In this document: in pieces, positions 1 through 5,778 of the stretch
Position numbering within the stretch: the first letter of the stretch is position 1
How the letters are laid out: every line of letters starts with the position of its first letter
Origin: Acidobacteriaceae bacterium UBA1795
GTDB taxonomy: Bacteria > Acidobacteriota > Terriglobia > Terriglobales > Acidobacteriaceae
NCBI GenBank assembly: GCA_002314435.1
Contig: DCFV01000017.1
Span: forward strand, 1-6,944
DNA length: 6,944 bases
Direction: 5' to 3'
Translations under genes and position numbers: made by a program
The notes under the pieces: model-generated
The model's database searches: none
Told to the model about the DNA's origin: nothing
What the model saw: the letters and a program-made list of their open reading frames with translations, nothing else

Positions 1-37
1 CCCACCATCCACGCAATGTGCCAGTGCCTGCGCAGTG

Positions 38-958
38 CTAGTCTCCTGTGCGCACGGTCCATAGCTTTCTGACCGGCTTTGGTTGCAGGGCAGCATGCCG
101 CGCTGCTGCCTCTTCCAGAATGATCCCGACGCCGTCGGCGTCGTTCGGCCGTGCCTGTTTCCAGCCGCGCAGCTTGGCCCGTGTAAGCAGGTCCTGGGCC
201 GCGTTGCCCATCAGCACCGGCTGCCCGGCCCACTCCAGCATATCCACGTCGTTCCAGTTGTCGCCAATCGCCATGGTTTCCTTACGGTCCACACCCAGAC
301 GCTTGGCCAACCGCTCCAGAGCCCAGCCCTTTGAAACGCCCGGCGGCATCAGGTCCAGAATAGACAGGTCGCGCGCCGGGTACTCGGTGCGCACGCAAGC
401 GCAGGCCTCTGCCCATGTGCTCGCCGCCAGTGCCGCTTCTGCCCGCTTCATTGCTTCCACCCCGCCGCATACCATGCCCTGAATCGGATCCTCGCCGTCA
501 GAAATGCCTTTCTCCAGCGGCTTCACCACTTCGATGGCCTTGCGGTTGGCCTCCACCCACAGCGCAATGCGCCTGTGCGCCTGCTCCATATCTTCCAACA
601 GCAGTTCGCCGCGCCCCGGCCGATCAAACGTAAACACCAGAGTGCCAAATGGCCGCAGCAACCCGCACAGTGCGCGGGCCACTTGCGCTTGCAGATGACT
701 GCGGTCGAGCGCCTCGCCGCCCAGCGTACGGGTCACTGCACCATTCGACGTAATCAGCGGCATATCCGCTCGCAGGCTCAGCCCTTCCAGCAGCGGAGCG
801 GTATAGGCCGTGCGCCGGCCCGTGGCAATGGCCACCGTGATCCCGGCCTCCTGTGCAGCCTTCAGCGCCCGTGCGTTGCGCGGGCTGATGGTCTGGGAGA
901 AGCTCGGCAGCAGCGTGCCGTCCATGTCGATCGCAACCAGACGAACCGGGGGATGCAT
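38..958 (-). CDS. Cof-type HAD-superfamily phosphatase
   Basis: This 306-residue cytoplasmic protein is a haloacid dehalogenase phosphatase of the Cof/YbiV/YidA type; these Mg-dependent enzymes hydrolyse small phosphorylated metabolites such as sugar phosphates, FMN or pyridoxal phosphate. All four HAD motifs are visible: motif I DMDGT with nucleophile D11 and acid/base D13, motif II ATGR with T46, motif III lysine K210, and motif IV GDNWNDVDM with D233 and D237. The ITSNGA segment near residue 70 and the ending DADGVGIILEE are typical of the Cof group, and residues 80-200 would form the C2 cap that sets substrate choice. The length is slightly above the usual 260-290 residues. An in-frame ATG lies 11 codons upstream at 991. 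I prefer 958 because it puts the DMDGT motif at the usual distance from the N-terminus and because a -10-like TACACT sits 6 bases before it, overlapping the longer reading. The gene is divergent from the flavodoxin gene. The substrate cannot be told from the sequence. Confidence 0.92.
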   Translation of the reverse strand: MHPPVRLVAIDMDGTLLPSFSQTISPRNARALKAAQEAGITVAIATGRRTAYTAPLLEGLSLRADMPLITSNGAVTRTLGGEALDRSHLQAQVARALCGLLRPFGTLVFTFDRPGRGELLLEDMEQAHRRIALWVEANRKAIEVVKPLEKGISDGEDPIQGMVCGGVEAMKRAEAALAASTWAEACACVRTEYPARDLSILDLMPPGVSKGWALERLAKRLGVDRKETMAIGDNWNDVDMLEWAGQPVLMGNAAQDLLTRAKLRGWKQARPNDADGVGIILEEAAARHAALQPKPVRKLWTVRTGD

Positions 959-974
959 AACTCCAGTGTACCGG
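959..974 (-). promoter_or_regulatory. Candidate leaderless-type -10 box for the HAD gene
   Basis: Read on the minus strand, CCGGTACACT is followed by GGAGTT and then the ATG at 958. TACACT resembles a -10 hexamer (TAnnnT), and a transcript starting about 6-7 bases after it would begin at or next to the ATG. GGAG is also present but ends only 2 bases before the ATG, too close for an ordinary ribosome binding site. The zinc-ribbon gene has almost the same sequence at the same spacing. I see no good TTGACA-like -35 box. The promoter role is inferred. Confidence 0.45.
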
Positions 975-1048
975 GCTGCTCCGTGACACATAGCCCTGTG
1001 ACTCCGGATACAACATCGCAGTTCCGTCGAGCACAGAATGGCAAAACC

Positions 1049-1054
1049 GGAGGG
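1049..1054 (+). promoter_or_regulatory. Ribosome binding site of the flavodoxin gene
   Basis: GGAGGG lies 3 bases before the ATG at 1058, an anti-16S match that fixes the start of the flavodoxin gene. The reading frame stays open far upstream, into sequence antisense to the HAD gene, but no other start there has such a site or continues into flavodoxin-like sequence. Confidence 0.6.
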
Positions 1055-1057
1055 CTT

Positions 1058-1585
1058 ATGTCCTCATCCATTCTTGTCGCCTACGCCACGCGTTCCGGGT
1101 CGACCGCTGAAGTGTCCGAATCCATTGTGGCTGCGTTGCGCGAAGCCGGTCTCTGGGCGGACCTTGTGCCGGTCAGCAAAATCGAATCCCTCCAGGGAAC
1201 CACAGATCTGATCCTCGGCGCTCCGTTGTACATCGGGAAGTTTCCCAGGGATTTCCATCAATTCCTTGCACATCAGCGTTCTGCGATCGCAAAGATGCGG
1301 ACCTGGTGCTTTGTGCTCGGCCCCACCCGGCGCGAACCCGCCGATTTCGACGCGGCACGCAAGCAGGCCGAACAGCAGTTCACGCACTATCCGTGGCTCC
1401 ATCTCGCCGGCCTGCAGATCTTTGGAGGCCGCTGGGATGCCAGTTTGCTCCCATTTCCGTTCAGCCTAGCGCGGCGGCTTCCGTTCAATCCATTGGCCAA
1501 GGTGCCGGGTGAGGACATCCGGGACTCGACCGCCATCCACGACTGGAGCCTTGCAATCGCGGGCCAGATCAAACACGCGGCGTAG
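1058..1585 (+). CDS. Flavodoxin-fold protein, HemG-like (Flavodoxin_5 type)
   Basis: This 175-residue protein has a flavodoxin fold. The first beta strand (SILVAYA) leads into a phosphate-binding loop T11-R-S-G-S-T16 that would hold the FMN phosphate, and LILGAPLYIGKF (51-62) matches the second flavin-contacting region. The overall plan follows E. coli HemG (about 181 residues, menaquinone-dependent protoporphyrinogen oxidase): a GAPLYIG-like segment in the place of HemG GASIRYG, a central AGLQIFGGRWD segment, then GEDIRD and a final HDWSLAIAGQI helix like HemG YTDWEQVANFA. Members of this family are single-electron or hydride carriers working with quinones or flavin partners. Because many bacteria have several such proteins, I do not assign hemG. 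No haem-biosynthesis gene is in the window. The protein has no signal peptide and would be cytosolic, perhaps at the membrane surface. It is divergent from the HAD gene and 35 bp upstream of the zinc-ribbon gene. Confidence 0.85.
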   Translation: MSSSILVAYATRSGSTAEVSESIVAALREAGLWADLVPVSKIESLQGTTDLILGAPLYIGKFPRDFHQFLAHQRSAIAKMRTWCFVLGPTRREPADFDAARKQAEQQFTHYPWLHLAGLQIFGGRWDASLLPFPFSLARRLPFNPLAKVPGEDIRDSTAIHDWSLAIAGQIKHAA

Positions 1586-1604
1586 CAGGCGTAGTGCCCT
1601 CAAT

Positions 1605-1620
1605 CCGGTAAACTTGGTTC
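1605..1620 (+). promoter_or_regulatory. Candidate leaderless-type -10 box for the zinc-ribbon gene
   Basis: CCGGTAAACT is followed by TGGTTC and then the GTG at 1621. TAAACT is a plausible -10 hexamer whose transcript would start at or beside the GTG. No Shine-Dalgarno sequence is visible in the 35 bp after the flavodoxin stop. The layout matches the one before the HAD gene. No clear -35 box is seen, and the promoter role is inferred. Confidence 0.42.
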
Positions 1621-1815
1621 GTGGAACGCATCTGCAGCCATTGCCATGCCGTGCTCGCCGCCGACACCCAGGCCGACTGGTGCCCCGCCTGTGGTGGCGC
1701 ACTCGTCTCTCGATCAGCTTTGCCCGAAGAGCGGACGCCCCCCGCAGTGGTCGATCATCGCGGCATTGTTTTGCCGCGCCGCCACGCCGTAGGCGGCATC
1801 ATCACGCCTCAGTAG
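1621..1815 (+). CDS. Small four-cysteine zinc-ribbon protein
   Basis: A 64-residue protein with two CxxC knuckles: CSHC at residues 5-8 and CPAC at 21-24, followed by GGA. This is the pattern of a rubredoxin-like or zinc-ribbon domain binding one metal ion, probably Zn. The spacing of 12 residues between knuckles is typical. After residue 30 the chain is proline- and arginine-rich and then ends in a small hydrophobic, glycine-containing segment (residues 57-64) with no recognised motif. The start is a GTG with no ribosome binding site but a TAAACT box 6 bases upstream, so translation may be leaderless. The short length, clean cysteine spacing and position between two well-defined genes argue that it is real, but no function can be assigned. 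It could bind nucleic acid or a protein partner. It converges with the permease gene, with 3 bp between the stop codons. Confidence 0.68.
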   Translation: MERICSHCHAVLAADTQADWCPACGGALVSRSALPEERTPPAVVDHRGIVLPRRHAVGGIITPQ

Positions 1816-1818
1816 CGA

Positions 1819-3072
1819 CTACTCGTAGCGCAGCGCCGCAGCCGGCAGAATGCGTGCCGCGGCATGCGAAGGGTACAGCGTTGCGAGCAGCGAGATGCCG
1901 ATCGATACCGCCGCCACAATCACGCCGTCCAGCGGGCGCGGCGCAAACGGCAGCGTGTCGATGGCGTACACCGACGCCGACAGATGAATGAAGTGGTAGT
2001 GTGCGCCAGCCCACGAGGCCGCGTAGCCCAGCACCAGCCCCAGCACAGTGCCGATCACGCTGATCAGGAAGCCCTGCATCAGAAAGATGCGCCGCACCTG
2101 TCCCGGATCGACACCAAAGCTCATCAGCACTGCGATGTCGCGCGTCTTCTCCATCACCATCATGGTCAGCGCGATCAGGATGTTCAGAGCGGCCACGATG
2201 ACGATCAGCGCGATCACAATGAACGTCACCACCTGCTCCAGCTTCAGCGCCCGAAACAGTTCGCGGTTCTGCTCGATCCAGTTGGTCGTCATGTAGCCCG
2301 GCCCGGCGGCCTGCTCCACGGCGCGGCCAATCTCCGGCGCACGGCTCAGATCGTCCACCTTCAGGCTGATGGCCGACAGCAGATCCGGTTCAGCGAACAA
2401 CGTCTGCGCGTCGGCCAGCCGCACGTAACCGGTCTGCGCGTCGTACTGGTAAAAGCCGCTGCGATAGGTGCCAGCCAGTTTGAACTGCACCCACTTGGGA
2501 ATCACCCCGTACGGCGTCATCTCGCCCTGCGGGCTGATAATCGTCACGCGGTTGCCCACCGCAGCGCCGATCGAGTCGGCCAGGTCCTTGCCCAGCACAA
2601 TCGGCGGCAGTTCTGTTGTGCCATCTTCCGTTGTTTGCGTGGACTTTGGCTCCAGCGCCTCCACTGAGCCGGGCGTTGCCGCGTTGAGCAGTGTGCTCAC
2701 CATCTTTTCATCGTCGGGCAGCACACCCTCGATCAGTGCTCCGCCGTCGCGCGCTCCCCGCGCCACCAGCACTTGTTCATAGAGTCCCGGCGAGGCCGCG
2801 GTCACGTGCGGCACGGTGCGCAGTTTTTCGAGCAGCGGCCGCCAGTCGCGAATGCCGTCACCGGCAATGCGCAACAGTTGCACGTGCCAGCTTGAATCGA
2901 CAAGCCGGTCCTGCAGGTCACGCCGCATGCCGTTGGTGATGGCCAGCGCGATAATGAGCGCGGCCACTCCTGCCGTTACGCCTGCAATCGAGATGGCCGT
3001 GACCACGCCCACCACGGCTTGCCGCCGCTTGGCCCGCAGATACCGCGCCGCTACAAACAGTTCAAATCGCAT
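1819..3072 (-). CDS. LolC/LolE-type lipoprotein-releasing ABC transporter permease
   Basis: This 417-residue inner-membrane protein has the layout of LolC/LolE, the permeases that with the ATPase LolD lift outer-membrane lipoproteins from the inner membrane and hand them to LolA. TM1 is at about residues 20-46, a large periplasmic MacB-PCD domain spans about 47-279, and TM2-TM4 lie at about 280-305, 330-356 and 381-402. Signature segments are the N-terminal FELFVAARYLRAKRR, the cytoplasmic MEKTRDIAVLMSFG (307-320) that in this family contacts the ATPase, and the closing YPSHAAARILPAAALRYE. Length matches E. coli LolC and LolE (399 and 414). Which of the two it is cannot be decided; many phyla have a single merged LolC/E. 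No LolD gene is in the window. The ATG lies 5 bp after the propeller-gene stop, and the stop region itself provides a weak AAGAG site, so translation is probably coupled. Other MacB-type permeases are a less likely reading. Confidence 0.93.
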   Translation of the reverse strand: MRFELFVAARYLRAKRRQAVVGVVTAISIAGVTAGVAALIIALAITNGMRRDLQDRLVDSSWHVQLLRIAGDGIRDWRPLLEKLRTVPHVTAASPGLYEQVLVARGARDGGALIEGVLPDDEKMVSTLLNAATPGSVEALEPKSTQTTEDGTTELPPIVLGKDLADSIGAAVGNRVTIISPQGEMTPYGVIPKWVQFKLAGTYRSGFYQYDAQTGYVRLADAQTLFAEPDLLSAISLKVDDLSRAPEIGRAVEQAAGPGYMTTNWIEQNRELFRALKLEQVVTFIVIALIVIVAALNILIALTMMVMEKTRDIAVLMSFGVDPGQVRRIFLMQGFLISVIGTVLGLVLGYAASWAGAHYHFIHLSASVYAIDTLPFAPRPLDGVIVAAVSIGISLLATLYPSHAAARILPAAALRYE

Positions 3073-3077
3073 CGCTC

Positions 3078-5327
3078 TTACTTTGCCGCGCCGAAGACCG
3101 TCTTCGCCGCGCCCACGTTCTCATACCGGTCATAGACGCGCACCGTGAGCAAATGCTCGCCCGGCTTCGCGTCAGGCAGTGGCACGCGCAGTTCATAGTG
3201 CTCACGCTTTGAGTCGGACAATCCGCCTACCGGCGCAACAAACTTCCACGGCCCCGCATCCAGCGAGTACTCCGCATGCGCCACTGGCGACGTAGCATCC
3301 TCCGCATCAAAGCTCGCGTGGACTGTCGCCTTACATTCGGCCCCGGTGCAGTCACCCGGCTCAAGGTTCGCGGCAAGCGCGCTCACTACCGGCGGCGTCG
3401 TGTCGATCTCGAATCGTTCGCTCACCTTCTCACCGGTCAGCGCTTCGCCCGGCGTGTGCGCGGGTGCATCCGAGGCCACTACCTTGATCTCGTAGCCGCC
3501 ATCGGGAATCAACGTCGCGTCAAAGCTATACGCTTTGTCAGTCAGGTCGTCCTTAAGCAGCCGCCACACATGTTCACCATCACCGCGCAGGTAAAGCGCA
3601 TAGGTCAGGTCGTCGCCATTGTCGTCGTGGGTGGCCCAGCGCACCGTCACCGCGGTGCGGTCCTTTTGCGCCGGCAGCGGTGTACTTGTGCCTCCGTCCA
3701 TCGTCACCGTCACGCCCTGGTTCGCCGAGGGGAACGCGATATTCACCGTCTGCGCCTGCGCGGCAGCTGCATTCTGTGAGGCCAGACGCGCCCCCGGCAC
3801 AACTACCAAATCGTCCACAACCGGAGCCGCGTTCACCGGAAGAAAGTTCACGCCCACGCCGCCAATCGAGCCGCCCGCGCGTAGTGCCGTCTTCCACTGG
3901 AAGAAGCGTCCCGCGGGCGAAGCGGCAGCGCTGTCCTTCAGCAGGGCCCACTCGCTCCAGCCGCGCGTTGGCTGCTCCACGTTGCCTGAGCGCGTCCACA
4001 ACTCGTAGCCGTTCGAGCCCGGCTCAATCTCCACGCGGCCAAACCTCGCCACTGCGCCTGCGTCCAGCACGTCGCTTGCGTACTCGTGCTTCTCTGCTGC
4101 GCCCAGCGCGAACAGCTTGCCCGTGTTGCCTGTGCCAATCAGAAGATCCACGCCGTCTGCGGCAAAACTCAATCCTTGCTGTGCTTCAAGATGCGCCACA
4201 TCGGCAAAGCTGCCGTCGGCCGCTATGCGCAGCACGTGGCCGCGATTTCCGCTGAGCGCAAGTACGCCGTTCTTCTCTGCCTTGAGCGCGTACACAATGT
4301 CGTCCTTCGCGGCCCAAATCTTGCGCGGTGCCTGTCCCTCTCGCAGCGCGTAGAGCTCCGTGCCTTCCGGCACCGACGCGCTGGCATTGGCGGCCTGCAG
4401 AGAGCCCGGTTGCACAATTGTGATGGTCACTGTCGCTACGCCCTGCACCGGCAGAGGTGGCAGCGGATTGCGGCTCTTGTCGCCCACACTGGATGCGTAA
4501 ATCGTGCCGTCGCCTGCCACAGCAACCGAGGTGATCTCGCGCCGCGGCGCCTCGAACAGCACGTAGCCCTTGCCGTCCGGCCCGATGCGATATACAAGAC
4601 CGCTGCCGTCCGAGCCAGCAATCAGGTCGCCCTTCGCGTCCCATGCCAGTGTGCGGATGTGCTGCTCATCGCTCTTGAAAAATGCCTCGGCTTTCGCACC
4701 CGGCTTCGCCGGGTCCACGCGATAGACGCCCGCCGGTCCACCCGTGGCAATGTAGAGCCGCCCCTGCGCGTCGAAGGTCAAATCCCAGATGTAGTGCGTC
4801 TTTGCTTCGCCCTTGTCAGCAGCGCCGTCGGCGTCCAGCTTGGCCGCGTCAAACACGACCGTTGCCTTGCCTTCTTCGATCTTCGCGGATGCGTGCGCAT
4901 CGAGGCGGTAGACTTTGCCGCTGGACAGCGTAGCGGCATAGAGAGCTCCGTCGGGTCCCAGCCGCACCGCCTGCACGCTCACGTCCTTTGTCTCGAACAG
5001 CGTGAACGGCTTCGCGCCCTTCTCCACGCGCAGCACGGTGGCCGGCGCGCCCGTGCCCAGATACGCCGTGCCGACTTTGTCGACCGCCACGGACCACACA
5101 AAGGTTGAAGGCGTCGTCAGCCGCTCATGCGCAACAGGGCCTTCGTGCAACCGCCCGTCGCTGCCCACAGACACGCCCTGCGGCGTTCCTTTTTCGAACT
5201 CCTCAAAGCGCGACTGGGTCCACAGATGGGTGTTCTGCGCACAGGCAAGTGAGGCCGCGCAGGTCAGTAGCGCAGCGCACATCGGCGTCGAAATACGGCG
5301 GGAAATACAGACGAAGGAGGCAACCAT
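3078..5327 (-). CDS. Secreted seven-bladed beta-propeller protein with C-terminal Ig-like modules
   Basis: A 749-residue exported protein with no recognisable enzyme domain. Residues 1-30 are a Sec-type signal peptide: basic n-region with two arginines, hydrophobic stretch about 16-28, and likely cleavage after ACA before Q31. A propeller follows: seven repeats of the form hydrophobic-x3-DxxGxLYxATxxxGxVYR, at about residues 76-101, 117-143, 179-205, 223-248, 264-330, 343-369 and 385-408. The fifth is split by a roughly 35-residue insert rich in Pro, Val and Ala. Residues 415-505 look like a beta-sandwich (LDAG, LWTRSG and GWSEW segments). An Ala/Gln-rich linker leads to an Ig-like domain at about 560-645, and a last Ig-like module at about 646-749 begins with DTTPPV and holds a close cysteine pair, C660 and C665. 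A periplasmic or surface binding or scaffold role is inferred. An in-frame GTG at 5357 could extend it by 10 residues, but it has no ribosome site. The ATG at 5327 gives a better signal peptide. The 5-bp gap to the permease gene suggests co-expression. Confidence 0.82.
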   Translation of the reverse strand: MVASFVCISRRISTPMCAALLTCAASLACAQNTHLWTQSRFEEFEKGTPQGVSVGSDGRLHEGPVAHERLTTPSTFVWSVAVDKVGTAYLGTGAPATVLRVEKGAKPFTLFETKDVSVQAVRLGPDGALYAATLSSGKVYRLDAHASAKIEEGKATVVFDAAKLDADGAADKGEAKTHYIWDLTFDAQGRLYIATGGPAGVYRVDPAKPGAKAEAFFKSDEQHIRTLAWDAKGDLIAGSDGSGLVYRIGPDGKGYVLFEAPRREITSVAVAGDGTIYASSVGDKSRNPLPPLPVQGVATVTITIVQPGSLQAANASASVPEGTELYALREGQAPRKIWAAKDDIVYALKAEKNGVLALSGNRGHVLRIAADGSFADVAHLEAQQGLSFAADGVDLLIGTGNTGKLFALGAAEKHEYASDVLDAGAVARFGRVEIEPGSNGYELWTRSGNVEQPTRGWSEWALLKDSAAASPAGRFFQWKTALRAGGSIGGVGVNFLPVNAAPVVDDLVVVPGARLASQNAAAAQAQTVNIAFPSANQGVTVTMDGGTSTPLPAQKDRTAVTVRWATHDDNGDDLTYALYLRGDGEHVWRLLKDDLTDKAYSFDATLIPDGGYEIKVVASDAPAHTPGEALTGEKVSERFEIDTTPPVVSALAANLEPGDCTGAECKATVHASFDAEDATSPVAHAEYSLDAGPWKFVAPVGGLSDSKREHYELRVPLPDAKPGEHLLTVRVYDRYENVGAAKTVFGAAK

Positions 5328-5343
5328 GCTGCCGTTGAGTCTA
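5328..5343 (-). promoter_or_regulatory. Possible internal -10 box before the propeller gene
   Basis: On the minus strand TAGACT is followed by 10 bases and the ATG at 5327. It fits the same TAnACT pattern seen before the HAD and zinc-ribbon genes, and the propeller gene lacks a good Shine-Dalgarno sequence. A transcript starting here would have a leader of only a few bases. The spacing differs from the other two and no -35 box is seen, so support is weak. If real, the propeller and permease genes could be expressed separately from the two genes upstream. Confidence 0.25.
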
Positions 5344-5375
5344 CTAGAACGAGCCACAGGCGCGGGGCAGCGCGC

Positions 5376-5756
5376 TCACATCCCGCTGCGGAATTGGATG
5401 ATCCGTCGCCGGTCGCGCTTGCTGGGTCGCCGCTCCGGCAGCGGCGCGTACTGTTGCATCGCCTTGCGTTCCTCAGCCAGCTTGAGTCGCGCGGCCTGGC
5501 TCTCCTCAGTCTCGCGGTAGAGCGCCTGCGCCGCGGCGGCAGGACCGCGCATCTCGCTCAGTTCCAGCACGTCGATCTCAAATGTGCCGCCCTCGTTGCG
5601 CACTTCCAGACGGTCGCCCACGCGCACCTCGCGCGCCGGCTTGGCATCCGCGCCGTTCGAGCGGATGCGTCCCAACTCGCAGGCACGCGAGGCCAGGGCG
5701 CGGGTCTTGAAGAAGCGCGCTGTCCATAGCCATTTGTCCATGCGTACGCCGTTCAT
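5376..5756 (-). CDS. hslR: Hsp15-like S4-domain RNA-binding protein
   Basis: A 126-residue basic protein matching the Hsp15 (HslR) family along its whole length. The S4 RNA-binding domain covers about residues 6-66 and opens with the hallmark MDKWLWTARFFKTRALA; in E. coli Hsp15 the same place reads LDKWLWAARFYKTRALA. A YRETEESQAAR helix (80-90) and a basic tail ERRPSKRDRRRIIQF (108-122) also match that family. Hsp15 binds free 50S subunits still carrying a nascent chain-tRNA and helps rescue them after heat stress; the same role here is inferred from homology. The start at 5756 has AGAGG 6 bases upstream. The ATG five codons later (5741) also gives the family-typical beginning but lacks a ribosome site. 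It begins 22 bp after the alcohol-dehydrogenase stop, so the two genes are probably co-transcribed, although no functional link is known to me. Confidence 0.9.
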   Translation of the reverse strand: MNGVRMDKWLWTARFFKTRALASRACELGRIRSNGADAKPAREVRVGDRLEVRNEGGTFEIDVLELSEMRGPAAAAQALYRETEESQAARLKLAEERKAMQQYAPLPERRPSKRDRRRIIQFRSGM

Positions 5757-5762
5757 TGCGGG

Positions 5763-5767
5763 CCTCT
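5763..5767 (-). promoter_or_regulatory. Ribosome binding site of the S4 gene
   Basis: On the minus strand AGAGG lies 6 bases before the ATG at 5756, in the 22-bp gap after the alcohol-dehydrogenase stop. It decides for the 5756 start over the in-frame ATG at 5741. Confidence 0.5.
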
Positions 5768-5778
5768 GGATGAGGAGC

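Noticed and set aside
1..37. Repeated CAGTGC and a possible gene end at the left edge
   Set aside because: Only 37 bases are available; neither a terminator hairpin with a T-run nor a recognisable coding end can be supported.
128..142. Perfect 7-bp inverted repeat GACGCCG-T-CGGCGTC
   Set aside because: It lies inside the HAD gene and follows from the codons for the conserved Asp-Ala-Asp-Gly-Val segment. A one-base centre cannot form a normal hairpin loop.
983..1014. GTGACA / TACAAC as a -35/-10 pair for the flavodoxin gene
   Set aside because: The spacing is about 20 bases, beyond the usual 16-18, and the -10 match is weak, so I do not call it.
1864..2667. Plus-strand open frame of 267 codons opposite the permease gene
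   Set aside because: The sequence is dominated by His, Gln and Arg, has no recognisable domain, and is fully explained as the complement of the permease codons.
4086..5108. Plus-strand open frame of 340 codons opposite the propeller gene
   Set aside because: It is antisense to a protein with clear repeats and a signal peptide, is rich in Arg, Ala and Cys in the manner of shadow frames in GC-rich DNA, and shows no domain.
3078..5357. Lipoprotein signal in the propeller protein (cysteines in the hydrophobic N-terminal segment)
   Set aside because: None of the cysteines has a proper lipobox: the residues before C29 are S-L-A and before C23 are L-L-T. A normal cleavage after ACA is the better fit.
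5360..5375. 5-bp GC hairpin (GCGCG / CGCGC, 6-base loop) just after the S4 stop codon, as a terminator
   Set aside because: The stem is short and no T-run follows, so it is not a credible intrinsic terminator; at most it slows read-through.
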